A stretch of DNA of 64,000 nt from Pachysolen tannophilus NRRL Y-2460 (taxonomy: Eukaryota; Ascomycota; Pichiomycetes; Alaninales; Pachysolenaceae). A program made the translations under genes and the position numbers. Positions within the stretch are counted from its first letter, which is position 1, and every line of letters begins with the position of its first letter. The stretch lies in assembly GCA_001661245.1 (NCBI GenBank), contig KV454011.1, positions 1,658,135 to 1,722,134 on the forward strand, given 5' to 3'. Below the pieces are notes generated by a model. The model ran no database searches. It was not told where the DNA came from and was given only the letters and a program-made list of their open reading frames with translations. Shown here in pieces: positions 31,001-42,142 of this stretch.

Positions 31001-32097
31001 TTTTGAATGAAGAGTTTGTAGAGATCGATGAGCCTGACACAACTGAGACTGAAAGACAACGTAAATTGATTCATGAGTTCGAAGAGGCAAGAGACCTGAT
31101 GCTAAGCGAGTCAAATAAGGCAAAAAACAAAAAAGGAATATTTGGCTGGTTTGGTCCCAAGAAGAAAGAGTGGTGGGAGGTATATGAAGAAGGAAGAAAG
31201 GAAATTGAACAGAGTAAACAGAAACAGATTCTCAATGATGAGATCAACAAAGCTGAGGGTAAGCTGAAGGAGGGAGATGAATCAGAAGAAGGTACAGAAG
31301 ATCCGTTTTCAGACGAGGCCATTTTTGACGTTGACGCAATTGTGAAAGAAATTGTAGAGCTAAAAGAAAATGGTGAATTATCAGCTGAAAATCTAAGACC
31401 GAGATCTCAATCGGCGATTGCCAGAGAATCAGGTGCACTTCCACCAATACATAAATTACAGCTTGATGAAGAGGAAGAGGAAATGGCAGACGAAGATCAA
31501 GATTCTACTAGTGATGATTCTACTAATCAAAAATCCATGCCTAAAAAGGAATCGTTCATGTCGAGCATCTTTAAAAGTACCTCGGTAACATCTACGGCTA
31601 AACCACTGCAGTGCGATATTACAGATGATGCTAGACAGCCATCAGTATCAAAGAGGAATTCGGTGGGCGGTCAAAACTCTTTTGTTCCAAAACCCTTCAA
31701 AAGCCCCCAGTTGCATAATAACAATAAAGTTGTTCCTAATCATAATAAAAGTACTAGTATTTCAACCCCGCCATTATCAAACGAAGAGTTTACACCAAGA
31801 CCTTTTAAAAGTCCAAGCGTGCATAAGCCTGATGCTTCCCCTAGTAGTAACAGTGAAAGAAGTATGAGGAAATCTTCGGTCTTGCAGTCCGTCGTTTTAT
31901 TTGAAGGTGCTGAAGAGAACTCTGCTGCGGAGCCAAGTTCGCCTAAGAAGGTTTCTACTGAGAAATCATCCCCAAATCAGGAAGTGCCAGCTACTGTAGA
32001 AAAAGAAGAATCTCCACAAAAGCAAATTAGTGCTTACTATGATGATGATGATGAGTTTGCTACTAACGGCGAAAATATCAAGATGTCATTTTCCTAG
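28027..32097 (+). CDS. TMCO4/YFL034W-family (DUF726) alpha/beta-hydrolase-like membrane protein
   Basis: The 1356-residue protein is the yeast member of the TMCO4 (DUF726) family, of which S. cerevisiae YFL034W is the counterpart. The first ~440 residues are low complexity (Asn, Ser, Asp and Glu runs, including polyN near 38-60 and polyD near 284). The conserved part begins about residue 450 with helices, followed by a Gly-rich membrane segment (about 655-725: LLYVGLATLGGGLVIGLSVG and TSGFLAGVGGTAIV), then the hydrolase core with the nucleophile motif GFSLG (Ser875) and LFGSPF. A disordered phospho-rich tail follows (polar, many SP/TP). Substrate is unknown; a lipase-like role is inferred from the fold. 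Length is greater than YFL034W (1073) owing to the disordered ends. Confidence 0.88.
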   Translation: MSKKRSTSRNSRKSSSASNSKLSILSPNLSNNNHSNNNHNNNNNNNNNINDNNDNSSSNNNTIKSPFTDILPPPSSRRSTIHSSRLSLGSLSSLSMGGALVSPISPEFKRSNLSLDNVSLININNNNLHSDHELSDLELSPEIEAPEEEEEEEEENYSYEDFPEFNLGGTTDQTGIVSSKSRNDSKAKIIKYGKGNRSGSALDLNRSTTHGSSGYKSNISVNAVPSLESSAGIGEVITSPTGGKNSLTNDTGNKELEENITQKLDGDTTLKLSSSEKYHKDDADDDDDDDDDSSNDGDWKQMATELEYDMYNEKGELMNRQHNPFDDILQNQHHDSASLGYTRIAAEEQATKFKNIDKGFEFLLNKENSNLKKLHKQDQISANNSKTDLSLNVDKEEKKKSADVYNEKVYFQMNDNHTHTDDMESSDEDETISATNQLLTTKSMLADYQKIAYVGLVKLVIVEMATDLALIEGSSSVKMQKKLSAAHGNFQNWSIKMMERLYEHMELSLEERKMIENLSSHGVKAEDLSSSLAETANVSNPIYQTEDNEKYISKVVPDASGNTAPEEIRDKKTLDIDIKWTIVCDLFLILLFDAVYDSRSRNLLLRFGEKLGITHLEVFQFERRITDALEIEEASEQTWNEKEILETRKKLFKKKKLLYVGLATLGGGLVIGLSVGLLAPVIGAGIAAGLSTIGITGTSGFLAGVGGTAIVTTTGVVTGARIGSKGMMKRVGSVKTFEFRPLHNNRRVNLILTVSGWMNGSEDDVRLPFSTVDPVMGDLYSVLWEPDMLKSTGQTINILATEVLTQSIQQVLGSTILIAFMSSIQWPMALSKLGYILDNPWNVSLDRAWAAGLVLADTLIQRNLGVRPVTLVGFSLGARLIYSCLLELSKRGAYGLVENVILFGSPFVQKSDQLALARTVVSGQFVNGYSKKDWILGYLFRATSGGLRTVAGLSPITSVKGIENFDCTEYVSGHMEYRRAMPKLLSKLNWEVLNEEFVEIDEPDTTETERQRKLIHEFEEARDLMLSESNKAKNKKGIFGWFGPKKKEWWEVYEEGRKEIEQSKQKQILNDEINKAEGKLKEGDESEEGTEDPFSDEAIFDVDAIVKEIVELKENGELSAENLRPRSQSAIARESGALPPIHKLQLDEEEEEMADEDQDSTSDDSTNQKSMPKKESFMSSIFKSTSVTSTAKPLQCDITDDARQPSVSKRNSVGGQNSFVPKPFKSPQLHNNNKVVPNHNKSTSISTPPLSNEEFTPRPFKSPSVHKPDASPSSNSERSMRKSSVLQSVVLFEGAEENSAAEPSSPKKVSTEKSSPNQEVPATVEKEESPQKQISAYYDDDDEFATNGENIKMSFS

Positions 32098-32359
32098 GAA
32101 TTTGCATGAGGTTTTTTTACTATTTATTTCATTTATCTTTTATTAATTTATTAGCATTTTTCGCATTTACTATTAAAAATGGATTATCCATTATGTATAT
32201 TTTTTTCAAGTAGGGAATAAAATAACAGAGAATAAAGAACAATAAATCAAGGCTATTAAAAACACTAATAAAAAAAGGAAGTTTAATCTTATGACTTAAT
32301 ACAAGGGAATTACCAAAATGAAGGAAGGGCTTTCGTTAAATTTATTATTCCAACTTTAC

Positions 32360-34132
32360 TTACAAAAAAACCTCTGCATTGATTTCAACCGATGAGCAGG
32401 CATAAGGTATATCAAAAAAACCTAAAGTTTCTGGGTGTAAAACACCAATAGCTCCAATATGCTGAGCTTCTCCGTCTTTTTTAGCTCTGAAGAAAATTTT
32501 AGCTCCTCTGCCAGGGAAGAAAGTCTGATTAGAAGAATCTTCTGTAATCCAATATCCTCTTTCACCAGAGCTTGGATCAATTAACCATGGAGATCTCATA
32601 GTCTGCATTATTTTACCTAATAAACCTTGAATATATTCGAAACCTGAAGTTTTTCCAGCGTAAATGGCAGCCCAATTTCTTTGGTTAAATGCTCCTCTCT
32701 CCAATTCCGGATTTTTAAGAACAATATCACCACTTTCAAAAACTTTGATTGGCAATGAATGTTTTCTATTTTCCTTAATGGTTTTCAATATACCTGGCAA
32801 CAACGTTGTTCTAACAACTTGGTATTCAAAAGTTTTTGGATTTGCTAATTTAACTGCCTGTGTATTATCGTCAACCTGTCTCAAAAATTTGAAATTTTCA
32901 TCATGTGAACATAATGTTAATGGCATAACTTCCAACCATCCACTTTGAGCGGTAGCTAACCTCAAGACATCAGCAACTTTATTAATAGCTAAAGGAGTAG
33001 CAATTAATGATGTTCCAGCATTAGCAGTTTTCTTTAAGTTGTTGTAACCATAGGCAATAGCGGCATCTTCCATAATATCACATTGATGTAAGATATCAGG
33101 TCTAGTAATTGGAATTTGAACATCTAATATATTATTATCTTTAGAAGAAGGTTTGGCATGCAATGACATTCTCAAAAGCAATTTAGATATTTCTTCACCA
33201 GAAAGTTGCAAGCCAAGACAAGAGTTAATATATGAAATTTCAGCTTGCATTGTTCTTGGTTCAATATTAGGGAAGACACGAGTTTCACCATTGTGTTCTG
33301 ATATAATCTTAACAGGTTCAACTGTAAATGGATCATCACAGTATACGGAAAACATAGCAACTAATTGATTAACAACAATTTCTGCTTTTGTTCTATCAGT
33401 AGCAGTGATATCAAGAAAAACGTTCCTTGTGTTCAAAGTGATCTTTGAATGATTAGAGTTAATAATTGGAGGTAATGAGCAAACAGTTTTATTTGAATCT
33501 AAGATAACTGGATAAACATCAGAATCTTTAATGATGTGCAAGTATTTACCCAAATTTTTATCATTTTCATAAAATTCCATCAACTGAGTACCATTCATCT
33601 CCTTGGTTTGATTTAAAGGGACAAATTTGATTTCTGATGGTGGTAATGCTTCATAAGTGAAAGGTGGTTTTAAAGTATCTAAATCATGAGTACCCATAGC
33701 GACCAAAGTTCTATTACGACACAAATTAGTATGTAATTTGTCCTGTAAAGCAATAAATGATTCGTAACTTCTTTGAGTGAATTTAATATTCCTCAAGATA
33801 GCCGCTGCTGCGTATGGACGAATTTTTGAAGTTGATTCTTTAATAGTCATTGTAATTTCTGGTATTGGAGGAGACAATTTAAATTGTGCTGGAGGTTTAT
33901 TACCTAAAAATTCATTAAGAGCCTGTGCAATACCTTCAATACACAACATATCATATCTATTAGCTGGAATTTCAATCTTCAACTGCGGCCTTTCTCCAGC
34001 AGAACATTCATCAGTGGTATCTTCATCCAATTCTATACCAAATTCAAAACATAAATTATCAAAATCTTCAGTACTATACGTCTTACCTAGTAAGTTGTAT
34101 AAATCTTCCTTATCAACGGCGATGGTAGGCAT
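32360..34132 (-). CDS. FRS1: Phenylalanyl-tRNA synthetase beta subunit, cytosolic
   Basis: Beta chain of the alpha2-beta2 cytosolic phenylalanyl-tRNA synthetase; attaches Phe to tRNA-Phe. The 590-residue length fits yeast Frs1 (595). It begins [17 protein letters not shown], and contains the B3/B4 editing-type domain ([36 protein letters not shown]), the B5 domain (about 290-370, [23 protein letters not shown]) and the catalytic-like C-terminal domain ([28 protein letters not shown]). No organellar presequence, so it is the cytosolic enzyme. No second copy is visible; start is the first ATG. Confidence 0.96.
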   Translation of the reverse strand: MPTIAVDKEDLYNLLGKTYSTEDFDNLCFEFGIELDEDTTDECSAGERPQLKIEIPANRYDMLCIEGIAQALNEFLGNKPPAQFKLSPPIPEITMTIKESTSKIRPYAAAAILRNIKFTQRSYESFIALQDKLHTNLCRNRTLVAMGTHDLDTLKPPFTYEALPPSEIKFVPLNQTKEMNGTQLMEFYENDKNLGKYLHIIKDSDVYPVILDSNKTVCSLPPIINSNHSKITLNTRNVFLDITATDRTKAEIVVNQLVAMFSVYCDDPFTVEPVKIISEHNGETRVFPNIEPRTMQAEISYINSCLGLQLSGEEISKLLLRMSLHAKPSSKDNNILDVQIPITRPDILHQCDIMEDAAIAYGYNNLKKTANAGTSLIATPLAINKVADVLRLATAQSGWLEVMPLTLCSHDENFKFLRQVDDNTQAVKLANPKTFEYQVVRTTLLPGILKTIKENRKHSLPIKVFESGDIVLKNPELERGAFNQRNWAAIYAGKTSGFEYIQGLLGKIMQTMRSPWLIDPSSGERGYWITEDSSNQTFFPGRGAKIFFRAKKDGEAQHIGAIGVLHPETLGFFDIPYACSSVEINAEVFL

Positions 34133-34433
34133 CTTCTAAATACAAACACTCAATCTATAATAGCTAACAGTTCTATATAAACGTCGTTATAAATTACTAC
34201 TAACTATTTAACTTTATATAAATTATTTTAAACCATTGGTAAAGCTATTTTCTTCATTCATTGAAGCTATGACGAATCGACGGAAAATTTTTGGTTAATA
34301 TTTTAATTTGTATTTTGATACACGACACAATATAAAACTACAGTTACAAATTATGCTACAAGTTTGAGTTGAAGATGGAGTTTGAGTTGGAGTTGGACAT
34401 CAAGTAGACTGGGGAGAATATATTGCGTTAGTA
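34133..34433. other. Intergenic, FRS1 upstream and VPS38 3' flank
   Basis: About 300 bases; contains AT-rich FRS1 promoter sequence and a short repeated GAGTTGGAGTT / GAGTTGAAGATGGAGTTTGAGTT stretch near 34366-34398. No gene. Confidence 0.35.
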
Positions 34434-36392
34434 TCAAGCTCTACTGTCCGAGCTAGTTAAATGACGTCGTATGTGAGCAATTCTTAGTTTTGAAAGTTGC
34501 CGCTGGGTTTCGATCTCGTCATCAGGGTAATGTCCAAAACTACCATTATCACCTTCTGTTACATCACCACCGTATTCTGATAAACACAACAACAACAATT
34601 TCAAGTTGCCCAATAAGTTCCTGGGATCCAGAATACCTCTTACTCCGACCACTTCTAATAATTGTTCTATGTTTTTCCCCAATAAAATCAAGCCATACTC
34701 GAATCTATGTATACTGTTGATATTGTCTTTGCACCATAAGGGAAACAATTTCGAGTTTTTCAATTGAGAAATTGGATCACATATATAGGAATTTGAGCCA
34801 AAAGGTTCTATTGGGTATCTTAAAGGTATGGCCAAATAATGCGATAATAGGAAAACTAATTGCGTAATGAAATTCAATACGGCACCTATTTGTAAGTCCA
34901 TTGTCTTTGTCATCCATTGTGGATTAATTTTTGATGGTAATCTATAATTTAAAATCATAAATTCATGAGGCATACTTTTAACTGGTTCAATTGGAAAAAT
35001 TTCCAATAATTTTGAAGAAACTTTTGATCTTTCTTTTAATAACTCATTGTTTATATCATCCAATTTATTTGCTTTCAGACCAAATTCATCTCTTAATGTA
35101 TATAAATGTTCTTTTTCAATTGATAACTCAACTAATGTATCTTTAACTTGTTGTTTTCTAGATGTTATCGATGACAGTTTTTTCAAATATTCTAGGTTTA
35201 ATTTTCTAACTTTTTTCGATTTAGATTCTATCTCTACTTCAATTAATTTGATTTTAACAGTAATATCCGTTTTATTCATTGATGTAAATTCTTTTTCCCG
35301 AAGAATTTCCATATTTTTCTCTATATCCCGAGATATTGTAATTTTACTCTTTTCTGAATCTCGTATAAATGATTGTAAATTGTTCAACTTTAAAATATGA
35401 TCAAATGATGCTGATAAAATGGGCCTTATTGATGATGCTGCTGAATTTGTTCTATTACTCTTTCTATGTTTACGAGAACCATCATCTCTTTTCTCCTGAT
35501 AACCAATTCCTAAAAAGAAATTTTCAATTGGAATTAAATAATAACCATCGGTCAAGACAACTAACACCATATTTTCATCTTGTAATTCTGATTCAATTAA
35601 TTCTTCTCCTAAATATCTTAACATTGACAATATTAAATCTATCCTTAATAATAAAATCCATCCATTATCTTTACTATGTTCTTTGCACCATATCTTTATT
35701 CTTAATGTTTCAAATTCGCTGTATTTTAAACTGGAAAAATCAAACTCCATAAAATTAGGATTCATATTTTGTTCCACCACTTCGCTAACATAAATAGGTT
35801 GTTCACTATTAACTAAATGTATTGAGAAAAAAGTATCAACTAATCTTGACTTATTCAAATTTTGTAATCGTATTTGCTTTTCAACTGGATCATTTGATCC
35901 TATTAATTTAGCAGATTTTTCTAATTCTTTCAGTAACATTGAATCACTATCACTATTTTTATCATGAACGAATGAATCTTTATATGAACTTTGTAAATGC
36001 ATCGTACTTCTTGTTAAATTTCTTTGTTTCAAAGATTTCAAACTCTTTGAGTGAGTATTTGTGACATTTTTCTTCTCATTAATCACATTTATATTGATAT
36101 TACGTAAAAGTATACTCCTTAGCTGCTTTAATTTCTTCTTTAAAATCAAAAACACACACAAAAAAAAAGAACATAAATTAAAAATAATAAAAGTTAGTTA
36201 TTAATGATTCAATTTTTTTCTATTGAATTCATATTAAACTTGAAATAAACTTACTGGCCGTGGTCGTATAAGCCGATGATTTAAATTATTTGTTATCGAT
36301 TCACTATTTGAAAACGAGTTATTAAACGGAAATGACGACTGATTAACTACTGGCGAGGATGGTGTAGATTTTGACATTCTCTTGTTTTCCAT
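34434..36392 (-). CDS. VPS38: Vps38/UVRAG-family subunit of PI3-kinase complex II (spliced)
   Basis: Vps38 directs the Vps34-Vps15-Vps30 phosphatidylinositol 3-kinase to endosomes. Exon 1 is 36255-36392, the intron 36138-36254, exon 2 34434-36137; joining is in phase 0 and gives about 613 residues. The intron has donor GTAAGT, branch TAACTAAC (36193-36200) and acceptor AAG. Exon 1 ends LIRPRP, joining KKLKQLRSILLRNI, the expected UVRAG-type start. A C2-like region follows (about 100-230), then coiled coil (about 300-390), then the conserved BARA-like region with LNYRLPSKINPQWM and LSHYLAIPLRYPIEPFGS. Start could be Met1 (36392) or the better-context Met6 (36377); an out-of-frame ATG at 36396 precedes both. 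Confidence 0.88.
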
Positions 36393-36721
36393 CCATTGAT
36401 CACTCAATCGACCTCCGTTTACGTGGTCCGTCCTTTTTACAAAAGGAAATACTGCTTTTTTTCTTTGTTTTTTTTTTGTTTGATCAACTTCTATTACAAT
36501 TCAATTTTTTATAAATTTTATTATTTTTATTAATTTTTATTTTTTTTTAACCAAATTTTCTGTTATTTAACAAAAAAAAACTAAAATCTTAATTGTAAAT
36601 AATAATAGAGATAGATAACAAACTATTAGAAAAGATAACGACAGGAAAACTTCAAGTGAAAAGCCAAATAATCAAGGAAATATATTTATGTATATATATT
36701 TATAACAATGGTTGTTAGATT
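36393..36721. promoter_or_regulatory. Divergent promoter, VPS38 and LST7
   Basis: 329 bases of AT-rich sequence with T and A tracts between two divergent start codons. I see no clear binding motif. Confidence 0.4.
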
Positions 36722-37420
36722 ATGGGGAATTTTATGATTTGTTTGTCTCACTTTTGTGAAATACATGGGCCCTCTATAGTGATGTGTACCCAATCATTTA
36801 AACTGGATAATATCAATAAATTAGATAACAATGCTTTTTTATCTTCTTCAGCACCATCATCAGCAACTTGTTTGTCATGCCAACTTATATTACCGACATC
36901 ATCGCCTTCAAACCTGATAAGAACTATTGATGAAGAATCTCATTTAATTTTCATATCAACACAATATCCATCTTCACAATCAAGATATCGTGCTTTAAGA
37001 CAAATAGTCATGAAAGCGCTTTCCGTCGAGACAACTCATGATGGATTGAACCCTATAATGTTTGGTGATTCAACTCTGGGATATTCAATAACAATGGTTT
37101 TCAAGATCAAAGACTCAACTGCAAGAGGTTCAGAGAGAAAATATGCATTGATAATAACTGCAGAAGACGAAAGTGAATTGGTTCATTCATGGAGTTTAGT
37201 AGTAGAAAATTTAAGAGAATTTATTAAATTAATTAAGGACAGAATAACCGAATTAGAATTAAGTAAAACAATGAATAATACAGAACTAATGGATAATAAT
37301 GAAAGATTTTATAGAAGAAGTTTACCAAAATCAAAGAATTTAACAGAGTTATTGGAAGATAAAAAATTATTCATAAAGATACACCTTTGGGCATCAAATT
37401 TATTGTGCAATTTAAATTAA
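36722..37420 (+). CDS. LST7: Folliculin homologue Lst7 (TORC1/amino-acid signalling)
   Basis: The 232-residue protein begins MGNFMICLSHFCEIHGPSIV, the characteristic folliculin-N/longin start (LCHFCExHGP). A cysteine pair (SATCLSCQL) and FISTQYP follow, with the R-Y-x-x-R-Q-x-V/I-x-K-A helix (SRYRALRQIVMKALSVE) typical of the family. With Lst4, Lst7 forms a GAP for Gtr2 on the vacuole and promotes TORC1 reactivation by amino acids. Its length fits S. cerevisiae Lst7 (242); like it, the protein lacks the C-terminal DENN part of animal folliculin. Confidence 0.92.
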   Translation: MGNFMICLSHFCEIHGPSIVMCTQSFKLDNINKLDNNAFLSSSAPSSATCLSCQLILPTSSPSNLIRTIDEESHLIFISTQYPSSQSRYRALRQIVMKALSVETTHDGLNPIMFGDSTLGYSITMVFKIKDSTARGSERKYALIITAEDESELVHSWSLVVENLREFIKLIKDRITELELSKTMNNTELMDNNERFYRRSLPKSKNLTELLEDKKLFIKIHLWASNLLCNLN

Positions 37421-37697
37421 TTTTTTTCATAATTTTTGAAGTTCAAGGTATATATATATAAATATATAGAAAGAGAGAGAGAGGAAGAGAGGGAAAATTA
37501 ATAAAATAAAAGTATTTAGCTTCTTAATAATATTAATCAGTATATTCGTAATAACTAGAAGTTAATTGTTAGAGAGAAACTTTTACGTTAACTTTCCGGG
37601 CAATTAACAAACTATTCTTTCAGAAGCAACCAAATATCACATAAAAAGCAGAACGTGAAAAAAAAAAATTAAAAAAATTAAAAATTAAACAGTTTTT

Positions 37698-37778
37698 GAA
37701 TGAGACGAGATTCGAACTCGCGCCTCTTGCGAGATCTGAACTTGAGTCAGACGCCTTAGACCCCTCGGCCACTCATCC
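37698..37778 (-). tRNA. tRNA-Leu(CAA)
   Basis: An 81-base tRNA gene on the minus strand. The acceptor stem pairs GGATGAG with CTCATTC (one G-T). D-arm carries TGGCCGAG...GGTCTAAGGC, anticodon stem TCTGA/TCAGA closes the loop CTCAAGT giving anticodon CAA, the variable arm is long (CTCGCAAGAG), typical of class II tRNA, and the T-arm has GTTCGAATC, the B box. The transcript ends in T tracts downstream. No intron lies after position 37, whereas the S. cerevisiae tRNA-Leu(CAA) genes have one. It reads UUG leucine codons. Confidence 0.93.
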
Positions 37779-38270
37779 TTTGACTGTGAAAAGGCATAAC
37801 TTTTTGCAAACTACGATTAGTAGTATCTTTTTTTTTTGTACCCAATGGAAAGAAATAAATAAATAAATACATACATACATGGTGAATAAGTTTACAGAGT
37901 TTTTCATAGCTATAAATTATGAAATATTTACGGTATACAATTTGTGATGTAACATAAACTATATTCATTGCATATACACATATTTATATACATATATATA
38001 TATATATATATAATTTTTATTAAAATTTTTCACCTCTTGCTATTAATAAAATTATTAAACAAACAAAAATAGAAAGCAAAATATAAAAGTGAGGGCCAAA
38101 AAAAAAAAAAAAAAAAAAACATAAAAAATTTAGGTGCTGATAAAACTAAACATTAGAATGATCATTAACCAAAACTTTGAAAAAAATATAAGACAAAAGA
38201 AAGAAAAAAGTGCTTCTCATCTAATTTAAAATTTTTAAAAATGTAAAATAAAATGGAAAACGGTATTTCG
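37779..38270. other. Intergenic, tRNA to REG1
   Basis: Upstream of the tRNA and downstream of REG1. AT-rich with TA runs near 37988-38010 and an A run near 38099-38119. No gene found. Confidence 0.4.
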
Positions 38271-40244
38271 TCATCTCTTCCATGACCCCAAAAAATGACT
38301 GGCTAAATCTTTTGCTGAAAATCTTTTAGGATTAGAGCTAGAATTATTATTACTCAAGTCGTCGTCGCTGGAATTAAGTTTGAAATCAGTATTACCATTT
38401 CTGACGCTATTATCATTATTGGTAAACTTACTGCCATTGGAACTAGTTATCATGGATCCTCCACTTCCACTTATTGACCTTTGTAAACTTTCACCTAAAA
38501 TATTTTGATGATGGTGTTGGTGCTGATGTTGCGATTGAGGCTGTTGAGCACCATCGAGATTACTATTCTCATTGTTTTTAATGATTTTCTGATCATCGCA
38601 TGTTTCTTTATTGTTGGTAGCATCTTCATCTTCGTCTTCACTATCAAACAAAAAAGAAGTTTTAATTTGGCCAGAAACAGAGGTATTAGATTGATATGGG
38701 GGTAATGGTTGTTGTGGATTAGTTATATTGATCCCACTTACTTTCCCACTCGGTGAACTATGGATTGTGTCTGCATTAGCGTTAGAGATGAATGATGATG
38801 ATACAGCCGAATTGGTCCCCGTGTCAACTGATTGATCACTGATGGTTGTGGTACTACCGTTCTTACTATCATTTGCATTCGGAGTGGTAACATAATTATC
38901 AGCAGCCCTTAATGTAGCGTTTGAAGCCGAAGGGGTGATAGATAATGGTGATGGTACTATATCGATTGGTTTACTCACTGCTTTTGTTGATGTCACTGGG
39001 CTATGAACATCTTCAATATGAATTAATGAGCCCAAATCTAAATTATCTGGCAAGTCATACACTTCTAAATCGTTATTTTGTGTAACTATATCGTTTGCTG
39101 AGGTATCATTTGTATAGATTGAGTTATAATTATAATTGTAATGATAATCATAATTTCTATTTGTATTAACATTGTGAGAAATTCTGTTTGGATATGGGTT
39201 TTCATAATATGAGGAATAATAAGTAGGTTCTTCAACTTTATTATCTATATCTTCATCTTCATCATCAGTAGAATTATACTTCAATTTGGCATTCGGTAAT
39301 AGTTCAATAATGTTGTAAAAGGGCTTACTGATTTTGTGAGAAGCAGAAGAAATTAATGTATTTTCATCACTACTGCTATCATTATGTGTTGTAGTAGTAC
39401 TATCATTACTATTTGCCTTTGCTAATTTTTGTTGTTGCAAATGTTTCATATTGGCCATAGAGTTTGATTTAACATTTAAGAAAAATCCGCCATCCTCATC
39501 ATCCTCATCATCTTCTTCTTCATCAACATTTTCAGAATCATTATAAAGTCCACCTTCATCATCAGTGTTGTAACCACCTTGGTAAACCACTTTTCTACCT
39601 CCTTGATCATCTTCGTAATCAAAATCTTCTTCATCGGATGAGGGAATATCAACAGCAATGCATTGCTCCACTTTTTCATTAAAACGAATGTGACGATCTT
39701 TTTTCGGCTGGGAATTACTTGGCGTTGAAAAAGATGACTTTTTAGTTATTGCACCAATGGAATCTGAACTTTCTAAATTCATATTTGAAATTGTTGGTGA
39801 ACTCAACAGGTTTTCGTCATCAGTTCTATTGGCACTGTTATTAAGATACGGGCTATTACCATTGCTATTATTATTATTATTATTATTTTGATTGTTAGTG
39901 TAGTTATTGGATTTATTATTTTCCTTAACAACTGGTGGCGATTGGCGGTGTGTGCGTTGGTGGTAATGGCTTGGAGTAGTAGCCTCCAAGATGGGGCTTC
40001 CAGTTTTGTGATGGCTATTATGATGATGAGCTTGAATTATTGATAACTTCATGAATTCTGCTTGTGATAACATCATCTCAGCAGCAGTTCTCTTTTTCAA
40101 TATTGGCTTAGGTCCTTTTTTATTATTAGGTGTCTTGCACTTATTTTTACTTGTGCCATACTTATCATTAACAACGCTGTTCTCATTGTTGTTGTTATCA
40201 TCATTAATATCATTGTCATCATCATTATAATCATTATCATCATC

Positions 40245-40279
<35 letters not shown>

Positions 40280-41036
40280 TATTATTATTATGGTTATTAT
40301 TTTTATTATTGTTATTATTATTATTATTTTTACCACCGCTAAGCAGCGGTGATGCCGAACTTGCTTTAATATTTTTCAAATCTTTCTTTGGAGATAATTC
40401 ATCAGTTAAAAAATCCGAAGCACCAGGCTCTTTATATAACGGACCATACAACCAAGTGACTTCACTATCTTTTAACCAGTTAACAGATTCTGGAGACACG
40501 GTTTTTAATTTATACTTTGCCTGTGCCCAAGTTCTCCATGAAGCATTTTCCAATCTTGCACTATTTGCAACATCTTTTCTTTTCATAACAATATACTTCC
40601 AAGATTTCGAGATATCAGATTCTTTCCAATCATGAGATAAATAATCAACATGGGATTGTGGTTCATAAATCAAATCGTTATCATCATGAGGAAGTAATTC
40701 TGGTGAAACCAATACCGAAGATGAAGAACTTGAAGACGTTGCCACCGAAACTGGAGACTGCACATTATCCTCCCGATCACCCACCAGCACTTGAGATTGC
40801 TGTTGACGTCCTTGACTGCTCTGTGACTGGTAATCACCTTCATCATCATCTTCATCACTACTATCTGAATTATACAAAATCGACCGACTCCTAAATTGCA
40901 GCGGTCTATTATTTCTTTGGTTAAAATTTTTACTATTGTTATTACTACTGTTTGATGTATCAATCTTGGGCAACCGATGTTTCAACTCTGATGAAGATGG
41001 ATTATAATAATTTTGGTTTTTTAATCCATTTTTCAT
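38271..41036 (-). CDS. REG1: Reg1-like regulatory subunit of protein phosphatase 1
   Basis: Targets PP1 (Glc7) to Snf1 kinase in glucose repression. The 921-residue protein has the Reg1 N-terminal signature YLSHDWKESDISKSWKYI and VANSARLENASWRTWAQAKY (about residues 130-170), and the PP1-binding RVxF-like site RHIRFNEKVEQCIAVDI (about residue 447, core IRF), which matches the yeast Reg1 core. A SDSSDEDDDEG acid cluster near residue 57 is also characteristic. The rest is Asn-, Ser- and Asp-rich low complexity, with long Asn runs near 235-270 and 375-400, so length varies. The 5' end is divergent from the gene at 41218 with 181 bases between. Confidence 0.88.
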
Positions 41037-41217
41037 TTAATTTTTGTTTTTTTTTTTATTTTTTTTGACTGGTTTCTTTTCTTTTACTTTTTGCTTGTTA
41101 ACTTTTTTTTTTCTTTTTTAAATTTTTTTTGTATTTGTTCTCTCTTTAAAAAGAAAAGACAGTTTGATTATATTATTATTATCGAATTCATCATCAACTG
41201 TCAAAACATATATCTAA

Positions 41218-41535
41218 ATGCCGTCGTCGTATAAGAATCTAGCAGAGGTATTTCAAGGAGGTGCTACTACTTCGCAACACGTTGAAGCTAAAGATGATGA
41301 TCATTTTGAGAATACTACTTTTAGATTGAAAAGAACTAGATCCTTGGGTTTGTTGGATGATTTCATTGCACCTACCCAAAAATTGATTGATGAAGATTTT
41401 GTTTCTGATGAGACTGTGAAGAAGATAAATAAATCTGTTTCTGATCTGAATTTAACCGCCCTGCAACCCAATGATGGGAATAATGATAATGTTAATAATT
41501 ATACTCCAATTTTGATCAATGAAATAAAACGATGA
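41218..41535 (+). CDS. Small protein of unknown function, RTRSLG motif
   Basis: I do not recognise this 105-residue acidic protein. It has no signal peptide or membrane segment. The central part has the conserved-looking segment TFRLKRTRSLGLLDDFIAPT, where RTRSLG has the RxxS form used by basophilic kinases and bound by 14-3-3 proteins when phosphorylated. The tail is Asn/Asp-rich. It has a good ATG in A-rich leader and shares a 181-base divergent promoter with REG1. A real gene is likely because of the compact motif and AT-rich flank, but the function is unknown. Confidence 0.65.
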   Translation: MPSSYKNLAEVFQGGATTSQHVEAKDDDHFENTTFRLKRTRSLGLLDDFIAPTQKLIDEDFVSDETVKKINKSVSDLNLTALQPNDGNNDNVNNYTPILINEIKR

Positions 41536-41830
41536 TAAATATAAAAATGGTATAACTAATTAACAAATAAAAATAAAAATAAAAACAACTTTATATTTAA
41601 TTATAATAACTTACTTTACTCTTTAACTCACTCACTTATTTTATTTTTTTCTTGATAAATGTTATTATTACTTTATTCTGCCTTTTAGTTTAGGTTAAAA
41701 GATAATTTAATGGACTTTGGTCGTGGTGTACACGACCCGTTTTATGTATGTAATTTTTGTTGAAGTTTCTCCGCCTTACGCCTTACCAGCCTCCAGAAAA
41801 TTATTATTATTGCTCGATACGGATACACAC

Positions 41831-41877
41831 AGAGAAAGAAAGAGAGAGAGAGAGTAGAAAGAGAGAAAGAAAGAAAT
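41831..41877. repeat. Purine-rich (GA)n tract
   Basis: A run of GA and GAAA units on the plus strand between the small gene at 41218 and GCD6. Similar shorter GA runs occur near 37470-37493. Low-complexity sequence likely to be length-polymorphic. Confidence 0.8.
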
Positions 41878-42129
41878 ATTAGATATCAGATTTTCGAATT
41901 AAATTTACGACTAACTCAAAGATTTGTTAATGAATTTTTTTCTTATTTTTATTTATTGAAGGAAAACCCCATGTAGGGAAACAAAACAACAAGAATTAAT
42001 ATTATTTTACCGTTACGTTTAGCAGAAACAGTAGCACATGTGGTTTAGGTTCTTGTTACTTTTATTTATTATTTGTTCCATTCTATATATAGAGAAAAGT
42101 AAAATAGTTTTTCCGGAGTTAAATTCTCT

Positions 42130-42142
42130 TCGCGCGCGCGCG
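42130..42142. repeat. Short alternating CG run
   Basis: Consecutive CG dinucleotides (CGCGCGCGCGCG). Rare in this AT-rich genome; it is in the 3' intergenic region between convergent genes. Confidence 0.8.
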
